Below are positions 8,161 through 15,056 of a stretch of 50,480 nucleotides of DNA, piece after piece. The position numbers were made by a program, and so were the translations under genes. Position 1 is the first letter of the stretch. Every line of letters starts with the position of its first letter. Below the pieces are notes generated by a model. The model saw only the letters and a program-made list of their open reading frames with translations, was not told the origin of the DNA and ran no database searches. The stretch comes from Streptomyces adustus (GTDB taxonomy: Bacteria > Actinomycetota > Actinomycetes > Streptomycetales > Streptomycetaceae). The stretch is taken from the NCBI RefSeq assembly GCF_009377175.1, contig NZ_VJZD01000042.1:1-50480 (forward strand), read 5' to 3'.

Positions 8161-8287
8161 GCCGTCCCCCGCCGGACGGCGCACCGCGACCACGCGGGTG
8201 TCCTTCTCCCACCGGCTTCCCCGCGCCACGGCATCCCGTCGATGCCGTGGCCACCGCGTCACCCCGTCCCGCTCGTGCCGGGACGGG
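8161..8287. terminator. Cluster of three hairpins between convergent genes
   Basis: Three successive inverted repeats: GCCGTCC/GGACGGC (8161-8180), GCCACGGCATC/GATGCCGTGGC with a 5-nt loop (8225-8251), and CCCGTCCCG/CGGGACGGG (8263-8287). They occupy the gap between the 57-aa gene and the convergent protease gene, and fit bidirectional termination. Confidence 0.6.
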
Positions 8288-8290
8288 CCA

Positions 8291-9679
8291 TCATCCCCAC
8301 GTCGCCGAGTAGTACCGCTGATACGCCTTGCGGTCCTGCTCCGCGCGGATGTAGCGGGTCGCGAACAGCGCGATCAGACTCACCGCGATCACCAGTACGC
8401 CCGGGCCGAGGTTGTCCGGGTCCGTGAGCACCGACAGCAGCGTCGAGTCCGACGTGCCGCCCGTCACCGGAGCCGTCGACCCCGGCGAGGCGGCGCTCGG
8501 GGCGATCGCGCTGTGCGTGGCGGAACCGGACGGGGCCGAGGAGGCGGCCGACGAGGGCGCGCCCCCCTGACCTGCGGCCTGCGTCGACACGATCAGCTGC
8601 ACCCCCAGCCCCGACAGCGCCCTGGTCACCGGCTGGAAGAACGTGGTGCCGCCGGTGGTGCAGTCACCGCTGCCGCCCGAGGTCACGCCGAGCGCGATCC
8701 CCTCGGAGAACAACGGCCCGCCGCTGTCGCCGGGTTCGGCGCACACGTTCGTCTCGATCAGACCCGTGACCGTGCCCTCGGGGTAGTTGACCGTAGCGTT
8801 GAGCGAGGTCACCGTCCCGTCGTGCAGCCCGCTGGTGCTGCCGCTGCGGAACACCCGCTGCCCGACGGTCGGATCGGCCGCGCCCGTGATCCGCACCCCG
8901 TTGCCGTTGCCGATGGCCACGATGTCGGCACCGCCGCCCGCCCGGCCGCTCGCGTACTGCACCAGCGAGAAGTCGGCGCCGGGGAACGAGCTGTTCACCG
9001 TCCTGCCGACCTGCTGGGTGGCCTGGTTGTCGGCGAACCACAGCGAACCGGTGGGCCCGCAGTGACCGGCGGTGAGGATGAAGTCGCTCTGCCCGTTGGT
9101 CACGTTGAAGCCCGCCGAGCAGCGGCCCCCGGTCGACAGGATCGGCTGGGCGCCGTTGAGCCGCGTGGTGAACGAGCCGCCGGTGCGCTCCATCCGCACG
9201 AAACTGCCGATCTTCCCCGCCACCTGGGTCATCGCCGACCAGTCGGCCGCGGAGACCGTGCGGTCGGCCAGCACCACGACCTGGTTCGTGCGGGGGTCCA
9301 CCGACCACGCCGTGCCCGCCACCCGCGGCGCCGAACGCAGCGCCGTCGTGGCCGACTTCAGCTCGTTCATGCTGTGCCCGACCATCTTGGCCTCGGCACC
9401 CGCCTTGCGGACCTCGGCCGCCGCGTCCTCGTCGGTGACCGCCACGACCGGCTTGCCGTCCGCGCCGATCCAACTGCCCGCCGTACGGGCGGTGCCCAGC
9501 CGCGACACGAGCTGCGACCCGGTGTCCGCGACCGACTGCGCGGAGCTGCGCGGGACGGCGGTCACGGCCGGCTTCTCGCTCGCCATGGCCTGCGTCACCA
9601 TCACCCCTCCCAGGAGGAGTCCGCCGACGGCCGTCAGTTGTGTCGCCCGCCGGACGACCCGTCGTCGTGCGTGCCTCAT
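8291..9679 (-). CDS. Membrane-anchored S1-family (streptogrisin-like) serine protease
   Basis: 462 residues from the ATG at 9679, which has GGGAG 6 nt upstream; an in-frame extension to 9787 is not needed. Residues 1-33 form a Sec signal, residues about 45-165 resemble the pro-region of alpha-lytic/streptogrisin proteases, and residues about 180-365 are the catalytic domain with H206 (TAGHCG), D236 (ADFSLV) and S319 (GDSGGP). Unusually, a Ser/Ala/Thr/Pro-rich linker (about 370-420) leads to a C-terminal transmembrane helix (about 425-443) and a short basic tail, so the protease is probably held on the cell surface. Convergent with the 57-aa gene. Confidence 0.87.
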   Translation of the reverse strand: MRHARRRVVRRATQLTAVGGLLLGGVMVTQAMASEKPAVTAVPRSSAQSVADTGSQLVSRLGTARTAGSWIGADGKPVVAVTDEDAAAEVRKAGAEAKMVGHSMNELKSATTALRSAPRVAGTAWSVDPRTNQVVVLADRTVSAADWSAMTQVAGKIGSFVRMERTGGSFTTRLNGAQPILSTGGRCSAGFNVTNGQSDFILTAGHCGPTGSLWFADNQATQQVGRTVNSSFPGADFSLVQYASGRAGGGADIVAIGNGNGVRITGAADPTVGQRVFRSGSTSGLHDGTVTSLNATVNYPEGTVTGLIETNVCAEPGDSGGPLFSEGIALGVTSGGSGDCTTGGTTFFQPVTRALSGLGVQLIVSTQAAGQGGAPSSAASSAPSGSATHSAIAPSAASPGSTAPVTGGTSDSTLLSVLTDPDNLGPGVLVIAVSLIALFATRYIRAEQDRKAYQRYYSATWG

Positions 9680-9860
9680 GCATGGCTCCCGAACCCCGAA
9701 CGCGCGGTGGTCACACCGCGGGGCCCTCCGGTCGTCGAGCGCCCTGACTCCCATACGTACGCCGACCGGCGGATGTTCACCGCGCACATGATCGGAGCCG
9801 AACGCCCGGGTTCCGCGCCCGTGCCCCCGAGGCGTCGTTCCGGCACACCGTGCAGCGGCC

Positions 9861-9866
9861 TATCTT
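9861..9866 (+). promoter_or_regulatory. Possible -10 box for leaderless aminotransferase transcript
   Basis: TATCTT ends 7 nt before the ATG at 9874, and no ribosome site is visible between them. That spacing fits a leaderless mRNA, frequent in Streptomyces. No good -35 box is seen, so this is tentative. Confidence 0.3.
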
Positions 9867-9873
9867 GTGCCCC

Positions 9874-11052
9874 ATGACACGCATCCCGCACGTCACGCCC
9901 GCCGAGCCGAACCCCCTGCGCGCACTCGCCCTCGACCGCCTGCGACGTCGTACGAGCATGAAGTGGCGCACGTACCCGCAGGACGTGCTGCCGCTGTGGG
10001 TGGCCGAGATGGACGTGCCGCTCGCCGAGCCGGTCGTGCGCGCCGTCACCGACGCGATGGAACTGGGCGACACCGGCTACCCCGCGGGCACCGCCTACGC
10101 CGAGGCGCTCGCCGCCTTCGCCGCGGCGCGGTGGGGCTGGGAAGGACTCGCGGTGGAGCGCACCGCGATCGTGCCGGACGTGATGCTGGGCGTGGTGGAG
10201 ATGCTGCGGCTGGTGACCGGGCCGGGTGACGCCGTCGTCGTCACCCCGCCCGTCTATCCGCCGTTCTTCCAGTTCGTCGGCCACATGGACCGGCGCCTGT
10301 GCGAGGCTCCGCTCGGCCCGGACCTGCGGCTGGACCTCGGCGCGCTGGAGGAGACCTTCCGGCGGGCCGTGGCCGGCGGCAGGCCCGCCGCGTATCTGCT
10401 GTGCAGCCCGCACAACCCGACCGGCACGGTGCACACCGCCGGCGAGCTCACCGCCGTGGCCGCGCTCGCCGAGCGGTACGGGGTGCGCGTCGTCGCCGAC
10501 GAGATCCACGCCCCGCTGGTCGTCGAGGGCGTGGACTTCGTGCCGTACCTGAGCGTGCCGGGCGGCGAGAACGGTCTGTCGCTGATGTCGGCCTCCAAGG
10601 GCTGGAACCTCGCCGGGCTCAAGGCCGCCCTGGCCGTGGCGGGCCCCGCGGCCGCCGCCGACCTGGCCCGGCTGCCCGAGGAGGTGAGCCACGGCCCGAG
10701 CCATGTCGGCGTGCTCGCCCACACCGCCGCCCTGCGCGAGGGCACCGCCTGGCTGGACGCGCTGCTGGCCGGACTCGACGACAACCGGCGCCTGCTCGCC
10801 GGACTCCTCGCCGAGCAGCTGCCCGCGATCGGGTACCGGCCGAGCGAGGCCACCTACCTCGCCTGGCTCGACTGCCGGGCACTCGGCCTGCCGGACGACC
10901 CGGGGCAGGTCTTCCTGGAACGCGGCCGGGTGGCGCTCAACTCCGGGACGGACTTCGGCACGGGCGGCACCGGCCACGTACGGCTGAATCTCGCGACCTC
11001 GCCCGAGGTGATCACGGAGGCCGTGCGCAGGATGGCGAAGGCGATGGCCTGA
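9874..11052 (+). CDS. MalY/PatB-type PLP-dependent aminotransferase / C-S lyase
   Basis: 392 residues, fold-type I PLP enzyme. The N-terminal [16 protein letters not shown] matches the LWVADMDF region of the MalY/PatB family, [11 protein letters not shown] and [11 protein letters not shown] are PLP-site motifs, and the Schiff-base lysine sits in [12 protein letters not shown]. Family members are cystathionine beta-lyases or related aminotransferases. ATG 9874 is preferred over an in-frame GTG at 9850. The gene appears monocistronic today; removing the mobile element at 11084 would place the PPOX gene 42 bp after its stop, so the two were probably neighbours. Confidence 0.85.
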   Translation: MTRIPHVTPAEPNPLRALALDRLRRRTSMKWRTYPQDVLPLWVAEMDVPLAEPVVRAVTDAMELGDTGYPAGTAYAEALAAFAAARWGWEGLAVERTAIVPDVMLGVVEMLRLVTGPGDAVVVTPPVYPPFFQFVGHMDRRLCEAPLGPDLRLDLGALEETFRRAVAGGRPAAYLLCSPHNPTGTVHTAGELTAVAALAERYGVRVVADEIHAPLVVEGVDFVPYLSVPGGENGLSLMSASKGWNLAGLKAALAVAGPAAAADLARLPEEVSHGPSHVGVLAHTAALREGTAWLDALLAGLDDNRRLLAGLLAEQLPAIGYRPSEATYLAWLDCRALGLPDDPGQVFLERGRVALNSGTDFGTGGTGHVRLNLATSPEVITEAVRRMAKAMA

Positions 11053-11084
11053 CGGCCGCGGCGCCGGGGCGGGCGGCTGCCTAT

Positions 11085-11101
11085 GAGCTATCACGTAATG
11101 C
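11085..11101 (+). repeat. Left terminal inverted repeat
   Basis: GAGCTATCACGTAATGC, matching the reverse complement of the right end (GAGTCATCACGTAGTGC) at 14 of 17 positions. It lies 32 bp after the aminotransferase stop. Confidence 0.6.
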
Positions 11102-11137
11102 GGGCCGGGATGTGCCGCACCGTGGTGCCTGCTCCGT

Positions 11138-11515
11138 TTACCGGAAGTCGAGCTTGAGGTTGTGGAGTGCTGCGATGCCAGCTGCGGCATGGTTGATCGC
11201 GTCGCCGCGGCGTCGGCACTGGCGGAGGATCAGGTGGTCCGTGAGTCGGGAGATGACGTGTTCTGCGACGGCCTGGCGTTTGCGGAACCGGCGGTAGTTC
11301 CGGTCTTTGACGATGCGGCCATCTGTTCCGCAGCGGAGCCGTTGCGGTTGTCTGGCCATGCTTCGTCGACGGCAACCACCCTGCGGTCGCGGGCGCGGCA
11401 GACAATCTGCACGTTGACGCTACGCCGGTAGTTCTTGTTCTTCGCGGAGCGCCTCTGGTCATGGACCGGCATCTGCGTGCCGTCGACAACCCACAATTCC
11501 CGCGCTCGAACTTCG
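11138..11515 (-). pseudogene. Decayed DDE (IS5-like) transposase, C-terminal half
   Basis: In one frame the minus strand encodes a DDE N-part (RARELWVVDGTQMPVHDQ then KNYRRSVNVQIV) and, after a frame change and an apparent internal deletion, another frame gives the C-terminal part (KDRNYRRFRKRQAVAEHVISR to the end at 11138, with RQCRRRGDAINHAAAGI). These blocks resemble Streptomyces IS5/DDE_Tnp_4-type transposases. The first catalytic Asp (VVDGT) remains, but the stretch expected between the two blocks and the whole N-terminal helix-turn-helix are missing, so no functional transposase is made. The lost 5' half is where tnpB now lies. Confidence 0.7.
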
Positions 11516-11695
11516 GTGGTCATGCAGTGGCGCAGACGCAGACGCAGACGCATGCGTGGATCGTGGGGCCGCGAGGTGCTACTGCGGCGCGGGGCGTTGT
11601 CAGTGGCGGCGTATAGCTTCGGTGTTGGTTGCCGCGGGTGCCGAGCAGCGGACTGGTGTGCGGGCCGTGAGCGGAAAAAAGGGGGGTGGGGACCA

Positions 11696-13852
11696 GTGCG
11701 CACTGAACTGCCTGAAGGCGTGCCCGCCTTCGATGTTCCTGGCCGCCGGTTCCGAGGCAGGAACAAAGGGACACGGTGGATGCGCGGCCAGGACACCGAG
11801 CTTGCGGTGATCCGCCTGCCGCTGGACGTTCACGACCCCGACACCCGGCACCGGACCGAGCAGATGTACGCGGCGATGTGGTCCGTCAAGCGTGCGCTGC
11901 AGCGCGATGCCCGGGCCGCGGTCGACGCGTACTGGGCCGGCGACGTCCGGCGTGAGACGGACGCGAAGGCCTGGCGTCTGGAACTGGGCCTGTCACGGGA
12001 AGGGATGGAACGCCGCGCCTACCAGCACATGGAAAACTCCAAACACCTCGCCCATCACGTCACCAAAGCGCTGGTGATGCACCAGGCCGACGAGGTCTTC
12101 GAGACATCCGTCAGCCGGCACCTCTTCCCCAACTCATGCGGCCGCCGGCACGGGCGGCCGAAGGTCGGCCGATGGTGGGACTGCACCCGCATTCCCGGTC
12201 GGGCCCGTTCGCACACCACTGCGCGGAAGTGGGAAACCTTCCGCCTTCACGGCACGCTCGCCGGGCACCTGGCCGCCTACCGGCACCGCAACCTTGCACC
12301 AACCGTTACAACGCCGGAGCAGGCAGCCGCGCTCCCCTCGGGGGCGCGTGTCCTCGAGCAGCCCCGGCGTATGCCCGCACCCATCCGGCCGTCGGGCCGC
12401 ATGGCGACCGGCGAGGTAACCCCGAAGGGCACACCGAAAACGCGGGCCGCGACGTGGTGGGACCACACCGGGGCGCTGGCCGTCGTCTTCACCGGCGGCT
12501 GCGACAGCAGCCGCGGCGACCTCGTCCTGCCCGTCCGCCTGCCGTCCGGGTCCGGACGCTGGCAACGCGTGCTGCACTTCCTGAACAACCCGGAAACGTG
12601 GCACAAGATCGACCTCGTGCGCCGCCGCGATGCCTCAGCGCCGGGCGGGTGGGCGTACGAAGCCCACCTGATGGTCCTCACCGAAGGTTACGCATCCCCC
12701 GCTACGAAAGCCCGGCGCGATACTGCGGCTCACCTGGAGCGGGTTGGCGGGGTCGACGGCAACGTCTCCAACCTGTCCATCGTCTCCTTCCCCTCCACCT
12801 TCGACCCTGCCCACGGCGACGTCGAGGCCACCCGCATCACGCTCACCGACGACGAAATCGCCGCGCTGGCCGATGACCGCCGCAAGGAACGCGGCCGCAA
12901 CCGGGCGCTCGACCGCTCCCGCAGAGCATCAAACCCAGGCCAGTACCACCTGTCGAAACGGCAGCAGGCCCGCTCCGAGCGACGTACGACTGCCAGCCTG
13001 CCCGAGCGGGCCGTCGCAGTGCCGGGCGGTGCCCGGGCCGCCGGCAAGGCCGGGGTGCCCAGGCAGGCGTATCGGCGTGATGCCCTATCGGTCAGCTACC
13101 GACTCAACCGGGCCCGCCTAGCCGAAGCAGCTGCCACCGCGGCCGCGGCCAAAGACCAACGCGCCCGCCGTATCGCCGAAACCATCGTCGCCACCCACGG
13201 CGCGAACCTCACCGTCGAGGACTGCGACATCCGCACCTGGTACCGCTGGTGGGGCAAAGCCCTGCAGGCCACCACACCCGGCAGACTCATCACCGCGATA
13301 GCCCGGGAGTGTGAGAAAACCAGCGGGCGGATGCTGCGCGCCTCCACCTTCACCACGAAGCTGTCCCAGACATGCTTCTGCGGCGAGAAGGCCACCAAAA
13401 CCCTCGCCGACCGTGTTCACACATGCACTGGATGCGGGCTCGTCGGCGACCGGGACATGGTTTCCGCAGCCCTTGCCGCCCACGTACACGTCGCCGACCC
13501 CGACGAGCCCCGCACCGCGCGCCTGGACGTAGCCCAGGCGCGCAGTACACCCATCTTGTTCCATGAAGGGCTGCAAGAAGCCCTGTCGAGTCAACCGCAG
13601 CGAGGTGCCCGCCCCACCCGGGACCGCACCCACGCGGTAGCCCACCCGCCGCAACATCCCGGCGGTCGTGGGCCTCTGCCCGACAAAACGCCACCGACCG
13701 GTACCGGACCAACCCCGAATGAGACCCGACCCGCGAACCAGCGGCACAAGGACCACGTCGGAACAGTCGGCTGCACGGACCAGCGCCACCCATGCGCGCC
13801 AGGTCCGTGCAGACATCGGGCGGGCATCACAGCACTACGTGATGACTCTTAG
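11696..13852 (+). CDS. tnpB: TnpB-like RuvC nuclease (IS605 OrfB / IS1341 type)
   Basis: 718 residues from GTG 11696 (ribosome site in the G-run at 11681-11690); ATG 11780 is an alternative. The C-terminal half has the split RuvC signature: D354 in GVDGNVSNLSIVSF, E508 in LTVEDCD, a CxC...CxxC zinc ribbon (C560, C562, C577, C580), and D587 in GLVGDRDMVSAA. This is the layout of TnpB, the RNA-guided DNA nuclease ancestral to Cas12. It is longer than compact TnpB (about 400 residues) because of a long N-terminal region. After about residue 605 the sequence becomes Pro/Arg/Thr-rich, as expected where omega-RNA and right-end DNA overlap the reading frame. No TnpA Y1 transposase is adjacent. All catalytic residues are present, so it may be active. 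Confidence 0.82.
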   Translation: MRTELPEGVPAFDVPGRRFRGRNKGTRWMRGQDTELAVIRLPLDVHDPDTRHRTEQMYAAMWSVKRALQRDARAAVDAYWAGDVRRETDAKAWRLELGLSREGMERRAYQHMENSKHLAHHVTKALVMHQADEVFETSVSRHLFPNSCGRRHGRPKVGRWWDCTRIPGRARSHTTARKWETFRLHGTLAGHLAAYRHRNLAPTVTTPEQAAALPSGARVLEQPRRMPAPIRPSGRMATGEVTPKGTPKTRAATWWDHTGALAVVFTGGCDSSRGDLVLPVRLPSGSGRWQRVLHFLNNPETWHKIDLVRRRDASAPGGWAYEAHLMVLTEGYASPATKARRDTAAHLERVGGVDGNVSNLSIVSFPSTFDPAHGDVEATRITLTDDEIAALADDRRKERGRNRALDRSRRASNPGQYHLSKRQQARSERRTTASLPERAVAVPGGARAAGKAGVPRQAYRRDALSVSYRLNRARLAEAAATAAAAKDQRARRIAETIVATHGANLTVEDCDIRTWYRWWGKALQATTPGRLITAIARECEKTSGRMLRASTFTTKLSQTCFCGEKATKTLADRVHTCTGCGLVGDRDMVSAALAAHVHVADPDEPRTARLDVAQARSTPILFHEGLQEALSSQPQRGARPTRDRTHAVAHPPQHPGGRGPLPDKTPPTGTGPTPNETRPANQRHKDHVGTVGCTDQRHPCAPGPCRHRAGITALRDDS
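13650..13849 (+). ncRNA. Putative omega RNA (reRNA) scaffold at the tnpB 3' end
   Basis: In TnpB systems the guide RNA derives from the 3' end of tnpB through the element right end. Here that stretch holds an 11-bp perfect stem CTGCACGGACC/GGTCCGTGCAG (13771-13781 with 13802-13812, 20-nt loop), a CCGGTACCGG palindrome (13698-13707), and a terminal hairpin CATCAC/GTGATG (13824-13844). If processed at the boundary near 13850, the guide would begin with flanking sequence GACTGCGCCGC. The 5' limit given is approximate. Alternatively the stems protect the lost DDE transposase from read-through expression. Confidence 0.4.
13832..13848 (-). repeat. Right terminal inverted repeat
   Basis: Reverse complement of GAGTCATCACGTAGTGC, partner of 11085-11101. 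The tnpB stop codon lies at its outer edge. Confidence 0.6.
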
Positions 13853-13862
13853 ACTGCGCCGC

Positions 13863-14252
13863 ATGGACGAGACATCGGTGGCCCGGCTCGGTGCGGGCAA
13901 GTATCTGCTGATCACCAGTTACCGCAAGAACGGCACGGGGGTGCCGACCCCGGTGTGGGTGGTGCGGGACGGCGAGGACGCCCTGGGCGCCTGGACGGTC
14001 GCCGACTCCTGGAAGGTGAAGCGGATCCGCGCCCGCGGCGACGTCCTGGTCGGCCCGTGCGACGTACGGGGCAACCCGACCGGCGAACCGGTCCCCGCCA
14101 CCGCCGAGATCTGCGACGCCGGGACCACCGCCCGCTACCGGGACCTGCTCGCCCGCAAGTACGGCATCCTCGGCCGCCTCACCCTCCTCGGCAGCCGCCT
14201 GCGGCGCGGGACGGACGGCACGGTCGGGATCCGGATCACCTTCCCCGGCTGA
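13863..14252 (+). CDS. PPOX-class (F420/flavin-dependent) oxidoreductase
   Basis: 129 residues of the small split-barrel pyridoxamine-phosphate-oxidase-like family; the N-terminal segment with SYRKNGTGVPTPVWVV and later DSWKVKRI and RGDVLVGPCD is typical of actinobacterial PPOX proteins that use F420 or FMN. ATG 13863 lies 7 nt after a TAGACT box (13850-13855), consistent with leaderless expression; another in-frame ATG at 13842 falls inside the mobile-element end. The gene is sandwiched between two transposon remnants, and its original promoter has probably been split by the insertion. Substrate unknown. Confidence 0.75.
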   Translation: MDETSVARLGAGKYLLITSYRKNGTGVPTPVWVVRDGEDALGAWTVADSWKVKRIRARGDVLVGPCDVRGNPTGEPVPATAEICDAGTTARYRDLLARKYGILGRLTLLGSRLRRGTDGTVGIRITFPG

Positions 14253-14287
14253 GCGGGGAGCGGGCCGGCCGCACGAGACGGCCGACC

Positions 14288-14954
14288 CGCGTCGGTCAGC
14301 ACGCGCTCGATGCGGTCGATGCCGTGCGCGTGGAAGTAAGCGGCGGCGCGGGTGAGGAAGCCGGCGCAGGTGGCGACCTTCTCGTCCGCGTGGATCTCGC
14401 TGTAGGCCAGTCGGCTGTGGTCGTCGACGGCGGAGTGGACGTAGTCGAAGCCCATGCCGCGGACCGGCCGGCCGGCGTCGCGGCCGCGGACCTTGTGACC
14501 GCCGCCCGTCCGGGATCCAGCCGAGTTTCTTCACGTCGACGTGGAGGAGTTCGCCGGGCCGGTCGCGTTCGTAGCGGCGAATGACCTGGCCGGTGGGCCG
14601 GTCCAGGTGGGCGAGCCGGTTCAGGTGGTGGCGGGTCAGGATGCGGTGCACGGTCGAGGCGGGCAGGCCCAGGATCGGGCCGAGCCGTGCGGGACCGAGC
14701 TTGCGGGCCTGGCGCAGACGGCAGACGCGGGCCTCCACGGCTGCCGGTGTGCGGTGCGGTGTCGTGCGGGGGCGGCTGGAGCGGTCGGTCAGCCCCTGCT
14801 CGCCCTCGGCCCGCCAGCGGCGGACCCACTTGTGGGCCGTGGCGCGTGAGATGCCCATCTCGGCGGCCACATGGGCGACCGGGCGACCGGCGCAGACACG
14901 CTCGACGAGCAGCCGCCTGCCGTGAAAGGTCAGCCGGGCATTACGGTGGGACAC
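14288..14954 (-). pseudogene. IS481-family transposase, frameshifted and 3'-truncated
   Basis: From the GTG at 14954 the minus strand encodes the N-terminal helix-turn-helix (RVCAGRPVAHVAAEMGISRA and HKWVRRWRAEGEQG) and the start of the integrase core (LLHVDVKKLGWIPDG). One extra G in the run near 14505-14511 shifts the frame; the next frame continues with MGFDYVHSAVDDHSRLAYSE and IERVLTD. Homology stops there, so the last catalytic residues and about one third of the protein are missing. An ordinary IS481 transposase would be about 320-390 residues. Ribosome site GGAGG precedes the start, inside a perfect hairpin. Confidence 0.85.
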
Positions 14955-15008
14955 GAAGACCTCCGTGCGGTGCAGTCCTAGACAGCTCCACCACACCGGA
15001 GGTCTTCG
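14954..15008 (-). repeat. Perfect 12-bp inverted repeat masking the IS481 transposase start
   Basis: CGAAGACCTCCG (14954-14965) and CGGAGGTCTTCG (14997-15008), 31-nt loop. On the minus strand the downstream arm contains the GGAGG ribosome site of the transposase. Transposons often use such leader hairpins to block translation of read-through transcripts. Confidence 0.55.
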
Positions 15009-15056
15009 CCATGATCAAGCACCAGCCAGTGTCAACAACGCTCGTGATCAATACAC
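15009..15056 (-). mobile_element. IS481 element terminal region
   Basis: The stretch containing the reverse complement of TGTATTGATCACGAGCG and TTGTTGACAC has the TGTTGAC-type termini seen in IS481 elements. It ends at CCTAGG, where the stop codon of the neighbouring hydrolase (TAG at 15059-15057) begins, so the insertion lies directly at that gene's 3' end. The opposite terminus of the element is missing because the copy is truncated near 14288. Confidence 0.45.

Larger units (their letters stand above)
11084..13849. mobile_element. 2.77-kb inverted-repeat element carrying decayed DDE transposase and tnpB
   Basis: Imperfect 17-bp terminal inverted repeats lie at 11085-11101 and 13832-13848 (14 of 17 matching, shared core ATCACGTA). 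TA dinucleotides flank both ends (11082-11083 and 13850-13851), compatible with a TA duplication. Inside are a C-terminal remnant of a DDE transposase on the minus strand and an intact TnpB-like gene on the plus strand ending in the right repeat. Either a DDE insertion sequence acquired tnpB, or an IS1341-type unit inserted into it and replaced the 5' half of the transposase. Confidence 0.6.

Noticed and set aside
13118..13816. Minus-strand frame at the right end of the tnpB element as missing DDE transposase N-terminus
   Set aside because: The translation shows no helix-turn-helix or DDE sequence; it is antisense to tnpB and its right-end stems.
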